DNA from: Gnetum montanum
Lineage: Eukaryota; Streptophyta; Gnetopsida; Gnetales; Gnetaceae
Direction of reading: 5' to 3'
Assembly: GCA_015680685.1 (NCBI GenBank)
Contig: MNCI01010115.1
Span: 132,778 to 196,777 of the forward strand
Length of the DNA stretch: 64,000 bases
The notes beneath the pieces were generated by a model that worked only from the letters and a program-made list of their open reading frames with translations, did no database searches and was not told where the DNA came from. How positions within the stretch are numbered: position 1 is the stretch's first letter; each line of letters begins with the position of its first letter. The position numbers and the translations under genes were made by a program. This document shows, piece after piece, positions 1-11,227 of this stretch.

Positions 1-583
1 GTACACACCCTGAACTGTGCAACTGTGGCTACCAAACGCTAATCATTACTGGGATCACCACACGTAACGCACGTGCTCAAAGCGGTCATACTGAGGCACT
101 TAAGTAACATATGTGTGACAAGAAGCCAATTCCTTGACTAGCCGTACACATCCATAGATGCTCGTAATCAAGTCGTACTTGTCCCACGCTCTAGGAGGAA
201 AGGGTTGAGAGAATCTATTTGCGATGAGTAGCCGATTCCTTGGCTAGCCGTACATGTTCGTCAACGCTCGTAACCAAGTCGTACTCATGCCGCATAAATA
301 ACATTAATTAAACCTATCCATGCACTGCAAGGTTTATCCGCAAAGCTCATCTTTATTGCCGTACACAACTTGCGTTCAAGTACAAAGCTGCTCAAATAAA
401 GAACCGTTCACTTGGGGGACTCCTACTGCAGGCACATGGAAAATATTCTATCTCTAGGGTGATCAATCCACCAGAGCTTTGCTACTTTACGCCTATGATT
501 CTAAATGAGGGGATTCCTACCTCTTATTTATAGATATGGCGGCAGACTGCGATATCGCGGCTTGTGCAATCTACGTCTCATCA
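1..583 (-). repeat. Minus-strand Ty3/gypsy LTR, cut by the window edge
   Basis: On the minus strand this begins with TGATG at 583 and follows the G2 LTR in outline: GATATC motif, TATA box, a first-exon-like stretch, and the block around TTTGAGCACGTG and TTTGGTA near position 1. It belongs to the same LTR superfamily as the G1 and G2 LTRs but is a distinct subfamily. It holds an internal duplication of about 70 bp with a 106-bp offset (125-194 and 231-298). It abuts G1 gag sequence directly at 584, so it is a solo LTR or the 5' LTR of an element running left out of the window. The far end and target duplication lie outside the window. Confidence 0.8.
526..532 (-). promoter_or_regulatory. LTR TATA box
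   Basis: On the minus strand this reads TATAAAT, followed by AAGAGG. The same context (CTATAAATAAGAGG) occurs in the G2 LTRs and nearly so in the G1 LTR. It lies about 55 bp into this LTR, much closer to the LTR start than in G1 and G2. Confidence 0.6.
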
Positions 584-589
584 TCCACC

Positions 590-2240
590 CTCTCCTTTAG
601 TGTCTAGATGTAGCCATAGAGAGAAAGATCATCAGGATAAGGGCAAGCAAAGTGGAATTCACAGACGAAACAGCCAAGACAGAGGACAAGGACACTCTAG
701 GGAATCATGACATAGAATAAGGAAGAGTAGGGAACAACGTAGGCATCATAGACACCATGAATGAGACGATCATGATGAACCCCTACTCACTACTCAAAGC
801 ATGCTAGACATAACTGAGGCTGTGAGAGTTCTAGTAGGGCACTAAACAGATAGTAGGATCAAGAGGTTAGATATGAATAACATCCCATGATTTGAAGGGG
901 AATATAACGCTGATCCTCAAAATCACTTATAAGAATTTCATGATGCGTGTGCCTTGCAAAACATAGAGAATGAGTGGAAAAAACTTAAGTTGTTCCCATA
1001 GACACTAGTAAAAGAAGCTAAAAGCTGGTACCAGTCCTTAGAACTGGAATCCATTCATAGGTGGAGTTCTATGTTAGAATTATTCAACGATAAGTACCAA
1101 ACATACTTCTAGGTGTCTAACTTGCGAAAGCAAATCCAAGGATGGAAATAAGGAAGTCATGAACCCTTAGATGTTGCCATGGGCTACTATTATGCACTAT
1201 TACACTGTTGTCCTTGCCATGGTTATTCATAGCGGGATCAGCTATGCCATCTCGTAAATGAGCTTAGGCAAGAAACGAGAAGAACCCTTGGGACTTATGC
1301 CCAAGGAAGGTTATCTGAGCTTAGGTCCCATCAAATTCACAAACTACTAAAGCAAGTTGCTAAGGAAGAAGGTGAGCTATGAAAGAGAGAGAGTGGGGAA
1401 GAATATAACCAAGATCCTTCCCTCTAGAAGAAGGGAGTAAGATTTCGTGAGGATGAGGAAGAGTCACCACTCGAAGAGATGGTGAATAGGAAAACTTTTT
1501 CTATTCAAAAATTAACATTAGAAATATCAGAGAAGGTAGAAAAAATGTGGGACTCCCTGGATAGTAGGTTTCAAACTATTCTCAAAATAGTAGAGGAGTC
1601 TAGAGAGCAAGGTAGTGATTGTGAAAAAATAAAAAATAGAGAAGCGGAAAATGCACGTAACAAGGGTAAGGGAAAAGTTGCTATTATTGAAGAGGTTGTG
1701 TACTCAAATATAGAAAATGATAGTGGATGCAAGATATGTCAATACGACCATCCTAGGGGATGTTTCCTTGTGAACTTACATCTACAGGAGTCGGGGGTGT
1801 ATGCAGTTAATCCATGATTAAATAAATGACAAACATCCTAATGGTTACATTATCCCCAAAGTAACCCAAGGTAGTTCCACCAACCTTTAATGTATTATCC
1901 AAGTGGAACTCCACCACAACCAATTGAGCAACATCAACAGTGGTAGTAACCACAATCATGGTGAATGCCACCACCAAGGCAATAATATCCTTAACGACAA
2001 CCTGACCCATATGGATATTACATGCAACATCCAATCTCTCCACGTGACTCTATTGGTCACGTTACTCCTCAACACCACTACCAGGCCAGCAAGTACTATT
2101 GGACTCCCTCTCCTAGCGGTGATATTCCACAAGTGTACCATCCTTCAAATTCGGCCGCATCTCTCCCACAAATAACTCCATTACCACCTACTCCAGCAAT
2201 GCAAGGTGAACTCCCTGCTCAACCATAGAAATGCAATGCC
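590..2240 (+). pseudogene. gag: G1 gag (capsid, zinc knuckle, Pro/Gln/Tyr-rich linker), decayed
   Basis: Gag would form the virus-like particle and bind element RNA. The region at 850-1390 aligns codon by codon with the retrotransposon-gag block of G2 (39970-40490), including a Trp-Tyr stretch near 1028 and a conserved block rich in Arg, Ser and Glu near 1300. The longest open piece, 1479-1817, ends in the zinc knuckle C-x2-C-x3-H (1728-1772) with GC-F where the other elements have GCC. From 1830 to 2240 a Pro/Gln/Tyr-rich linker follows, including an open piece at 2022-2228 with many proline and histidine residues. Stops are mostly TAG and TGA where G2 has TGG, CAA or CAG, for example TGA near 889 in place of the Trp of the G2 NIPWF motif. 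The 5' part of gag is missing. Confidence 0.8.
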
Positions 2241-2414
2241 ACAAGGGCTGTTAATCCTTAAGCTACTATTGGTTCTAACAACCATATGAAGAAAAGATCC
2301 TTCTTCAGAACCAACAGTCCAACCAAGCCTTTGCAATCATAAGCAGTTGAGTCTTTGGATGTCTTTGTATCAAACGAAGCTTGAGAGCCCCCTTCGAGCC
2401 TAAAACCACATTCA

Positions 2415-2807
2415 ATGCATATGTTCATGTTAACACATGTCGTTACCGATTGGATCAAATCTGACCACGTTCCTAGGAAATTCTCTGATCTTAGGAGTCC
2501 CCTGATATATCTACAAATCGATGGGAATGAGCCATGCAAAACTCTTTTGGATTCTGGTTCTGGTATCAACCTAATATCCCAAGAAATGTACAAGGCCTGG
2601 AACCTACCTCCATTAAAAAAGAGCAACATCTATTTACATTTGGCTGACCAATCCATCACTGTTCCCTTGGGATTACTGGAGGACATTATTACCACTATCT
2701 GTGGATGGTCGTATCTAGCTAACTTCCTAGTGATTCAAGTGAAGGGCATGGCTAAGCACTATCGATGCATGCCTAGGAATTTGTTATCTTTCCCTAGAAA
2801 TATCTAA
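2415..2807 (+). pseudogene. G1 retropepsin-like aspartic protease
   Basis: An open piece of 130 codons containing the protease catalytic triad D-S-G (codons at 2550-2558) in the context LLDSGSGINLIS, followed by a hydrophobic strand and the segment ITVPLGLLEDI. This is the pepsin-like fold that would cleave the Gag-Pol polyprotein. The active-site aspartate is kept. The block begins at a methionine that also occurs in G2 and G3 (Met-Leu-Thr-His context), but this is probably internal to a longer polyprotein. It ends in a stop about 50 codons before the next open block. Confidence 0.8.
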
Positions 2808-2956
2808 GAAAAATACTTTTAGAAAGATCGAGAAGAAGAAAGTTCCATGCATCATGGGTTGTGCAAAGTTTAACATTGCCTACATGCAATCAGTGTGCAT
2901 AAGTGATCAATATACAAAGGTGCATGTATGTAGCAGCCACATGACAAGAAGACATC

Positions 2957-4190
2957 ATGTGGTTGATAGCTGATCAAGAAAGTAGCCCACTTATATGCAT
3001 GGAACTAACTGAAGGTTTGACTTATGCTTACATAGATAGCATAGATGCATTAGAGCAAGTCCATTGCCAACTTCCAAGTCCTAACCTTGAAAACATAAAC
3101 TGGAGGAAGTTGAAAATTCCTAAGAAATTTAAACAAGAGCCCCTAGAGCTAAAACCATTGCCCAGTGATATGGAGTACATGTTTCTTAAAAATGGAAAAT
3201 CAGTAATCATCAACACAAAACTTTCTCCGCAACAAAAAGAGAGGCTGCTAAAGGTAATAAACAAGTGGTCAAAAGCCTTCACTTGGTCATATCTAGAATT
3301 AATTGGAATAGATCCTAGGATATGCCAGCATAGGATTTACACTGACTCCTCCATGAAGCCTCGAAAACAACCATAGAGGTGATTGAATCCAAAGTTGAAG
3401 CAAGTAGTAAAATAAGAGATCAAACAACTTCTAAAGGCTAGGTTCATATACCCCATTGCTGATAGCGAATGGGTTATCCCCTTAGTAATCGTGCCTACAA
3501 ATGGAGGCAAATAGAGGGTGTGCATAGATTTTAGGCTATTAAACATAGCAACATTCAAGGATCACTTTCCATTGCCATTTGTTGGCCAAGTCTTAGAAAC
3601 AATTGCAGGGCATCTCTATTATAGTTTTCTGGATAAATATAGCAAATACAACCAAATACAAATAGCCCCAGAAGATAAATCCAAAACTACATTCACTAGT
3701 CCTTGGGGAACCTTTGCATACAAAAAAATGCCATTTGGCTTATGTAATGCCCCTACAATGTTTCAACGCTTAGTTCTAAAGATATTCCAACAACAAATAG
3801 GATATGGTGTGGGAGTTTTTATGGATGACTTCTCCACTTATGAAGCAAACTTTGATCAAGCCTTGGATCGATTAGAGAAAGTATTGAAAATATGTGTAGA
3901 AACTAATTTGAGGCTCAACTGGAAAAAGAGCCATTTGATGATCCAAGAAGGCATAGTACTTGGGCATAAAATCTCATGTATAGGGATAGAGGTAGACCCT
4001 AAGAAAATCAAAGTCATCAAAGGAATTACCCGTTAACCAAAAATTGTCAAAGATATTTGGTCATTCCTTGGACACACTGGCTACTATAGGAGATTCAGAG
4101 AGAACTTGTCAAAGATTTCCAAACCATTAGTAGAGCTAACCAAAAATAATGTACCCTTTGAGTGGACCAGGGATGCGAACTAGCTTTCCA
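2957..4190 (+). pseudogene. pol: G1 reverse transcriptase
   Basis: Two open pieces (2957-3376 and 3518-4036) separated by stops cover the pre-RT segment and the polymerase palm and fingers. The pre-RT piece has the LELKPLP motif typical of Athila-type elements. The second has DHFPLPF, the YYSFLD strand with the first catalytic Asp, the FGLCNAPTMFQR motif, and FMDDF (3818-3832), the YxDD-box variant usual in this clade. Both catalytic aspartates of that box are present. The connection RRLNP is broken by stops near 3375-3420. The thumb and connection segment runs to about 4190. This would copy element RNA into DNA. Confidence 0.85.
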
Positions 4191-4719
4191 AACTCTGAAA
4201 CAAAAGCTGGTAGAAACACCCATTCTACAAGCTCCTGACTGGTCCAAAGTGTTCCATGTCATGACTGATGCATCCAACTATGCCTTAGGAGCCATACTTA
4301 CATAGTTAGATGACCAGAAACGTCCCTATTACATCCACTGTGCAAGTAAAAGTATTGCTGGTGCACAACTTAACTACACTACTATAGAAAAAGAATTAAT
4401 GGTTGTAGTGTTTGCACTAAAAAAATTTCAACACTATGTATTAGGATATAAAGTATTCATACACACAGATCATAGTGCAATCTTGTTCCTCATGAATAAG
4501 CCAATTGTAAGCCCTTGTATTATACAATGTCTTGTAATCCTACAAGAGTTCAATTTAATGATGATCAATCACAAAGGCACCGAGAATGTAGTTGCTGATA
4601 ATTTATCTTGGTTGCACTGGGATAGCAAAGATGATGAGTATCCAATTTCTGGTCATTTCCCTGATGAATTCCTCTTTGCTAGTGTAGTGAATAACCAATC
4701 ACCCATGGAGACAAACTAG
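4191..4719 (+). pseudogene. pol: G1 RNase H
   Basis: Gypsy-type RNase H follows RT directly. Visible parts are the first catalytic Asp in a DASNYALGA context (about 4267), the E in a TTIEKELMVV context (about 4387), and the third Asp in HTDHSAI (about 4468). The open piece 4399-4719 ends at a TAG where G2 has a Trp codon (NWYSS). The first half is broken by a TAG near 4304 and a frame change near 4180. It would degrade the RNA strand of the RNA/DNA hybrid. Confidence 0.8.
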
Positions 4720-6066
4720 TATAGTAGCATTCTTACCTATCTCCTTACCCAACAAACACCACAAGAGCTAGACCTTAAGAAGAAACAATAGTTTCTTCAC
4801 AGAGCCAAGTACTTTATGGAGATCAATGGACAACTTTACAAAGTATGTCCTGATGGCTTGACTCGATGGTGTGTTCTTGATAGAGATCAACTGAGAGTTC
4901 TCCAAGATCCTCATGAGGGCCCTTGTGGGGGTCATTATGCTGGGAGACAAATGGCCATCAAGATCTTGCTTGTAGGGTATTATTGGCCTACCTTGTTCCA
5001 GGATGCTTATTAATTCATCCAATCTTGTGAGCATTGTCAACGTGATGAGGGAATGACTGCTAGACTGGAGGGTCTACAACAATGGATTCAACCGTTAGAA
5101 CCCTTCAACATTTGGGGAATTGATTTCATGGGGCCCATTACACCAATGTCTAATGGAAAAACTTACATCATAGTTTCCATAGACTACTTAACAAAATGGG
5201 CTAAAGTAGTTGCTATTAAAGATTGTACATCATCTATAGCTGCACGATTTGTTCAGCAATAAGTCATCAATAGGTTTGGTGTGCCATGTGCACTTATTTT
5301 AGACAATGGTACATAATTTGCAGGTGCAACTTTTCAGAAGTTAATGCAACACTTAGGGGTTGAGCATAAATTTACTACACCATACCACCCCCAAGTGAAT
5401 GGTCAAGCTGAGGTCACCAACAGAGAGATTACTAAGATACTGACTAGAATCATTAGCAAGTATAGACGAGACTAGAGCACAAAACTAAATGATTCTCTTT
5501 GGGCATACCGCTCCACATGGAAACTCCCTATAGGCTACTCTCCCTATGAGTTAGTGTATGGAAAACTTCCAATGCTCCCTATCCAAACTAAACTCTATAC
5601 ACTAGCCACAACATGTGACCTCAACCTTGACCTTGATCTAGCACAAAAACAAAGGTTGACGACTCTTCGCTTGCTAGATGAGAATTGACTAGCTGCCCTA
5701 TCATCTAATGAATTTCACAAAGCATTTAATAAACAGCATCATGGCCTAAAAATTAGAAAATTCAAGTATCAGCTAGGAGATAAGATTCTCTACTGGAACC
5801 CCACACATGTGTCACAATGTACCAACCTTCAAACACTGTGGGAAGGACCTTACATTATCTATACAACTTTTCCTTCATGGGCCATGACCATATATAAACC
5901 TAAAAGCCTAGATAAGAGACCGTTGGTCAACATGCAACAAAAAAATCCTTTCCATGAGTTTAGAACAGCCAGAACACATGCTACCTTTGTAGGTGTGCAA
6001 CCTTGCTCATTATTTCAGATCTTTTCCTTTCAACTTAGTCATGGGGGAGATGGCCACCTTTGCTAA
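4720..6066 (+). pseudogene. pol: G1 integrase with GPY module
   Basis: The zinc-binding HHCC domain is at 4900-5055: HEGPCGGHYAG supplies the histidines and C-E-H-C the cysteine pair. The catalytic core begins near 5110 (WGIDFMGPI, first Asp), the second Asp is in LDNGT near 5300, and the Glu is in NGQAEVTN near 5410, so the DDE triad is still readable. A GPY-type C-terminal module (WEGPYII, 5842-5862) precedes the conserved C-terminal residues SHGGDGHLC and a stop at 6064-6066. No chromodomain is seen. Stops at 5011, 5263, 5314 and 5473 break the frame. It would insert the cDNA into the genome. Confidence 0.85.
6041..6052 (+). other. PPT-like purine run at the end of G1 pol
   Basis: A purine run (ATGGGGGAGATGG) right at the end of the integrase frame. 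It is conserved in position in G2 and G3, and in shortened form in R. The 5' flank resembles that of the true polypurine tract at the LTR. A second plus-strand primer site is a hypothesis only. Confidence 0.35.
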
Positions 6067-7940
6067 CCATTGAAGGCCCTCGGTTCTTTCTAAATTTTTT
6101 TTACACATTTTTGTTTTACACATTTCTTTAATATTTCTTATTTTTGTTTTATACCATCATTCATATTTTTACCATTTCTTTGTGTAATTACTTTATTTTT
6201 TCATCACCCAATAAGTGTTCATGATGGTGGCATGAATAATACCATATTAACTACTAATGTTTGGGTTTTACATTTGAATTATGATGTTGATATTAAGGTA
6301 TGGTTCTTTTTAAATAGGAAATGAGTCCACATCATTCATGCATCCATAAAATCCTATCGTCTCCCTTGGCTTGGAAATATACAGTCCCTTTCTCTAATAA
6401 TAAAATTGTTAATGAATTGGTGGCTAGGTATTTCTCAAACTAAGGAAGGACTTAAAGGATAAAAAGGGTGTGACTTCAAGGGGATTTGATGCATTTGTGC
6501 TAGATATTCTCTTAAGTTCTTGGATGCTTTTTCTTTGGGTTTTCCTCCATTCTGCCATTCATCGAATATTCAGAAGTTGAGTACATAAAAATAAGTCTTT
6601 GCATGGTGTGGTTCTAACACACAAAAAAGAGTGAGAATTCAAAGCACACCCCTTACACATAATAAAGAAATATGGGCTACAAGCACTAGTTATGGCATTG
6701 GAAAGACATGTTACCCATGTCTGAAGGTTCTTTCTAACTAAGGCCCTTTCTCACTTCCTACTTCTCCATCTCGCTCTCCTCAGAATGGTGATGATTCTTT
6801 ATGGAAGCATTATTGTTTCTTCAAGAGGATAGGTTGGTCAAATGTGTTGATGTGAGGTCACTGAATGTGGTTTGTTGAGCCTGGATTTGGAATGAGTTCT
6901 ACTTGGTCACATTAACCATAATACACACACAAGGGACTTTACACAACCTTGATCTTGGGTTTCCATTCCATTCTCTCCTCTCCACCTTTCTTTTCCATTT
7001 CTCACCTCATTGCCAATTTATCATTATTTTGTATCTTGATTGATGCATTGTTTTCCCTTGGTAAGTTCTTGTTGATAAGTTTTTAACTCTTGCTTCCAAA
7101 TGACATTTCTAGAGCCTATGGACTATTTGGTTTGTGGGTCTATCAGGGCATCCAGGGCATCTGCCTGCTTTGGGGAGTACCCACTGGCATTCCTTTTTGG
7201 TGCATTTGTTAACTTATTTTCCTTAAACATTTCTTAAAATTAACAATTTTTTGTTTCATCCCCATCCATGACATCCATTTTATTGGCATTCCCATTGTTT
7301 CTTTTTTTCCATCTTTCTTATTCCTTATCTTTTTCCATCCTCTCGCTACTTAAGGTTTGCTCTTAGTCATTGGGGCCCTAGCACAAATTTTTCAATTTTT
7401 CCTAACCCTTACATCTTAGGTAGTCACCAGTGTTAAATCTCTAGAATTAGTATCTGCCAAAACCACAACTCAGCCAATGTACTTTACATCGAGGCAAGGT
7501 ATCAACTGCATTGTGATTTATCTACCCTCGCTCATCTGTGACTATGTTGTGTGTGCAAATGGTGATCATAAAATAATGGATTGGGCTTGGAGGAAACACT
7601 AAGGATGGACCAGAATTAAAGCATTTACGAAACAAGCAAGATTGGTGGCGTGGCTATGGATAAACCATGGAAGGTGCAATCTTGGCATTGGCAGCAACAT
7701 GCCTTATTATTTTTCTCTCTCCTTCTCTTCTAGCTACCAAATAAATGTTGGATGTCATTTATGTACAGTGTTCACCTCAGTGGTCATGAACACTAATGCT
7801 GTCATGTATTGTATTGTTGATCCATTCACTGGGCATGTTGAGTCTATCACTGCGTTCCACCATCAATATTCATTCAGTTAATAATCCCATACCTTCCCAA
7901 TATTTTGTAAGGAACTCAAGGACGAGTTTTCATTCAGTCA
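6067..7940 (+). other. G1 non-coding 3' region between pol and PPT
   Basis: About 1.9 kb with no credible reading frame, starting with a T-rich tract (6090-6200). It aligns in blocks with the same region of G2 (45255-47110): for example, a block beginning TTTGCATGGTGTGGTTCT near 6598 reappears near 45810. The small open frame at 7642-7881 has no equivalent open in G2 and is not called as a gene. Confidence 0.7.
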
Positions 7941-7948
7941 TGTGGGTA
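7941..7948 (+). other. G1 polypurine tract (degenerate)
   Basis: TGTGGGTA directly before the LTR. G2 has ATGGGGGTA and R has TGGGGGTA in the same position, so one G has changed to T. It would prime plus-strand DNA synthesis. Confidence 0.7.
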
Positions 7949-8783
7949 TGATGAACTACGATATCGGGACCATGATATCGGGTCCGTGATATTAGGTCCA
8001 TGATATCGAATCCAACCATGCGATGTTGGATACCAAATATTAGAGCCTATCTCCTCACCTATAAATAAGAGGGGGCACCCTTGGTTTTGACATTAGATAG
8101 TTAGTATCTTAGCCAAACTCTTGCCATTTTTCCCTCTAGAGTTAGAATTATTTCTGCATGCCCATAATAGGAGTCGTAGAGTGAATGGATCTTTATTCAA
8201 GCATTGTGTACCTAAGCACACTTTGTGTATGGCAATAAAGAAAAAATTTATGATAAACCTTGCGGCATTCAGAATAGATTAATTAATGTTAATTGTTATT
8301 TAATGCTTTCCTATTTGATTAATGATTTCTCTCATCCTACAACTCTCTTAGTTAAATACACTAAGTACAACCACTTTGAGCATGCATGTAGCGCTTGGTA
8401 ACCCAATGATGATTAGTGTTTGGTAATCCCAGTAGCATTGCACTGGTTTAAGATGTGTATCACAAGTGGGAATGGATACCGGTGGTAGGAGTAATTAGAA
8501 CTTAGTTAATGAGTAGTTAAATTAGATTAGTTACTTAGTTACCTCTCTCCCCCTCCTTACTAGCACAGGATATAAAACACATAAAAGATATAAAAATCAT
8601 ATGTCTCAAGCTTACTTAACCATACAACTATGACATACAAGTAAGTTTGGGAAGACACCGATTAACCAACCCATTATTGTTCCACGAAGGTGCATAGGTA
8701 ATTAGTCCTTGGAATTCGACCGAATTGTGTGTGAAACGGTCATATTTGTATAGTTGAACGTAGGGGTACCTCGCCGCTCATCA
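7949..8783 (+). repeat. G1 3' LTR
   Basis: 835 bp, starting TGATG and ending CATCA, the same 5-bp inverted termini as the G2 LTRs. U3 opens with four or five GATATC-type repeats at 7968-8022, then a TATA box, and an AATAAAG-containing R/U5-like block near 8230. The 3' part contains the TTTGAGCATGCATG and TTTGGTAA blocks shared with the other LTRs of this family. Confidence 0.9.
8060..8066 (+). promoter_or_regulatory. LTR TATA box (G1)
   Basis: TATAAAT in the context CCTATAAATAAGAGG, about 110 bp into the LTR, matching the position in the G2 LTRs. Confidence 0.6.
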
Positions 8784-9180
8784 AATTTTATTCTTGCAAC
8801 TTCCTCTACAAAAAAAAGTCAAAATATTGTACAATATATTTGAAAATAATAGTTGAGACTATGTAGTCAAAGTTAATTATGTAAAGTATAAGAATTCAAA
8901 ATCAAAAATTTATTATAATTATCCAATGAAAAGATAAAAGCATTGAAAATTTAAAAATACCCATAAATATCTTTAAAATAAAAAATAATTTTATTAATAT
9001 TATTTTCAAAACTCATAATAGGTATATTTTTTGTATTCAATAGATCCAAAAGGATTTGAAAGTTGATATAATGAACTACAATTTTAGTTTAAGTACCATA
9101 ACTATGTGATGTATTTCTTTTCATAATTATTATCCCAAATGATTTTTGTAACTTGATTTTTTGGTTTATAAGGTTTACTC
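8784..9180. other. AT-rich host flank, no gene
   Basis: Very AT-rich single-copy-looking DNA between the G1 LTR and the C1 LTR. I see no reading frame or repeat. It continues at 13914 on the other side of C1, so it was one stretch before C1 inserted; it may be intron of the host gene with exons at 14028-16363. Confidence 0.5.
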
Positions 9181-9569
9181 TATTAGCAGATTTGGCAGCA
9201 AAATATGAAATGAGATGAAAATAAAGAGCAATGGACATGAATCTTTTACGTGCAAAAACCCCAAAGTGGAAAAAAACCATGGGCAAATGTAGAAGGCTCT
9301 TATTATCAAAAATGGGGATAACAACCTTCTCTCTTCATCTCAAGGAGAGAACAAGAAGAAGCATCTCTCTCATGCAATAGGAGAAGAATGTAAGAGGGAT
9401 GGAAAGGGAATATATTTGATGGATCTAAATTGAGGTGAGGGAGGTCCCTTTTATATTGGTGAAGGAATGCTTAAATAACTAATGATAACCACCCACTATT
9501 TTAATAGCCATAGCCTAATTTTATCATGATACCAATGGCCTAAATTTATCATGATAACTATGGCCAACA
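9181..9569 (-). repeat. C1 3' LTR
   Basis: 389 bp and closely similar to the LTR at 13548-13913. On the minus strand it starts TGTTGGCCATAG and ends CTAATA, where an ancestral CA end has probably become TA. It is longer than its partner mainly because of a duplication of about 25 bp around a TTTATCATGATA motif near 9521-9561. Confidence 0.9.
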
Positions 9570-9585
9570 ATCTCCCACTTGGAGA
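9570..9585 (-). other. C1 polypurine tract
   Basis: On the minus strand it reads CTCCAAGTGGGAGAT directly before the LTR TGTTGG, a form very common at the 3' end of Tnt1-type copia elements. Confidence 0.8.
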
Positions 9586-10030
9586 TTTTGACTAAGGATC
9601 AATCATATCTCCACACCATCCTTTCTACCTTGCCATTCTATGTTGCTTATGCTTTTTCTAGGACATATGAGGATATACTCCAGTCAAACTTGTCCATGTT
9701 AATTGGCTTGGTCAGAACATCCGCAAAATTATCCTTGATGTGTATCCTCTACATATCCACACTTCCATCTTCTACTACATCACGAACAAGGTGAAATTGT
9801 ACTCCTATGTGTTTTGTCCTTGAATGAAAGGCTGGATTCCTTGCAATATGCAAGGTGATTTGACTATTACAAAATAAAGGAATCTTCTCTTGTTTGTGTC
9901 CAAGCTCCTCTAATAACCTTTGAATCCAAATTGCTTCCTTGCAAGTTTGTGTAGCTGCCATGTATTCTGCTTCTGTTGTAGATAATGCTACTACTATTTG
10001 AAATCTTGATACCTAGCTTATAGCTCCTCC
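9583..10030 (-). pseudogene. pol: C1 RNase H
   Basis: The open piece 9749-9961 carries the copia RNase H C-terminal motifs: a MAATQTCKEAIW start, an LFCNSQ segment in which the usual catalytic Asp has become Asn, and the HSRTKHIGVQFH block. The upstream half, toward 10100, is broken by stops. It lies directly downstream of RT in the same element. Confidence 0.85.
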
Positions 10031-10199
10031 TACAAGTGTAAACACATAGCCTGTAGTAGATTTCCTTTTATCTAGATCACCTACAAAATATGAATCCACA
10101 TAACATTTAATAGTAAATTCCAACCCTTAATAGTACTCCAATGCTCTCGTCCAGGATTTGCCATGTACTGGCTGATCGCTCCCATTACTTGTACAATGT

Positions 10200-11060
10200 C
10201 TAGTCTTGTACAAATCATAGCAAACATTAGGCTTCCCACTACTGATGCATACGGTACTCAAGACATCTCATTCCTCTCTACTTCATTTGTAGGAGACATC
10301 TCATAGGATAATTTGAAATTAATAGGAACTGGGGTAGAAACTGGCATATAGTCTTGCATGTTGAAGCATCACAAGATCTTACCTAGGTAGTTTTCTAAGA
10401 AAGCCAAATCTTCTTGTTATTTCTATATTGGTGAATTTTCATCCCTATAATCTTATTTTCTAGTCCCAAGTCTTTCATATTAAATTTCCTAGCTAATTGT
10501 GCCTACAATTCTTGGATTTGCTCTTTGTTGGGGCCTACAACCAACATGTCATCCACATACAATAGCAAAATGATGAAATATTCATCAAACCTCTTGAAAT
10601 ATGTACTAGGGTTTGCACTGAGCCTATTGTACCCAAAGTTCATGATATATGAGTCAAATCTCTTGTACCAACACCTTGGTACCTGTTTGAGACTAAACAA
10701 AGATTTGTTCAACTTGCAAACAAAGTTCACTTTGCCTTCTTCTGCAAAACCTTCTGGTTGGAGCATGTAAATCTCTTCTTCAAGATCTCCATGAAGAAAA
10801 GTAGTTCTCACATCTAGTTGTTCTAGATGTAGGTCAAACGTAGCACACATTGCTAGGACACTATTGTAAGTCTAACCATAGGAGAAAATATCTCATTGAA
10901 GTCAATTCCATCTTCTTGAGCATATCCCTTTACCATCAATCTTGCACGATATCCCTCCACTTGGTCATTACTATCATGTTTAATCTTGTAGACCCATTTG
11001 TTTCCAATATCCTTCCTTGTGGTAGTGTAACAAGATCCCATGTCTTTTTTTTGTGTAAAG
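10200..11060 (-). pseudogene. pol: C1 reverse transcriptase
   Basis: Two open pieces, 10853-11041 and 10503-10850, are offset by a frameshift near 10850. The first has the KWVYKIK and YAQEDGIDFNEIFSP motifs that open copia RTs. The second has LDVRTTFLHGDLEEEIYM, SLFSLKQ and the catalytic box YVDDM (near 10545). Both Asp residues of that box are intact. The downstream part (10200-10500) is heavily mutated. Confidence 0.9.
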
Positions 11061-11227
11061 CTTTAATCTCCTCCTACATTGCTACCATCCTCAAAGACAC
11101 ATCTAGACTTTTGAGGGCATCATGTAAAGTTTGAGGGCTCTCCATCCTCCGTTAAAAGGAAGTATGCAACATTGCTTTTAGTAACATAATTTAAATGCCA
11201 AGTTGATGGTCGTTTTGCTTGAGATGA

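Larger units (their letters stand above)
584..8783 (+). mobile_element. Ty3/gypsy (Athila/Tat-type) element G1, 5' end missing
   Basis: An internal region in the order gag, linker, protease, RT, RNase H, integrase, long non-coding 3' region, polypurine tract and 3' LTR. The RT and pre-RT motifs (LELKPLP, PFGLCNAP, FMDDF) are those of Athila-type elements. The start is lost because the minus-strand LTR at 1-583 interrupts gag; the rest of gag, the PBS and the 5' LTR should lie left of the window. Stop codons occur every few hundred bases, so it is dead. The 5-bp target copy after the 3' LTR would be AATTT (8784-8788), with its partner out of view. Confidence 0.9.

Noticed and set aside
2258-2629. 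Minus-strand frame of 123 codons in G1
   Set aside because: It is antisense to the linker and protease, which carry the D-S-G motif on the plus strand.
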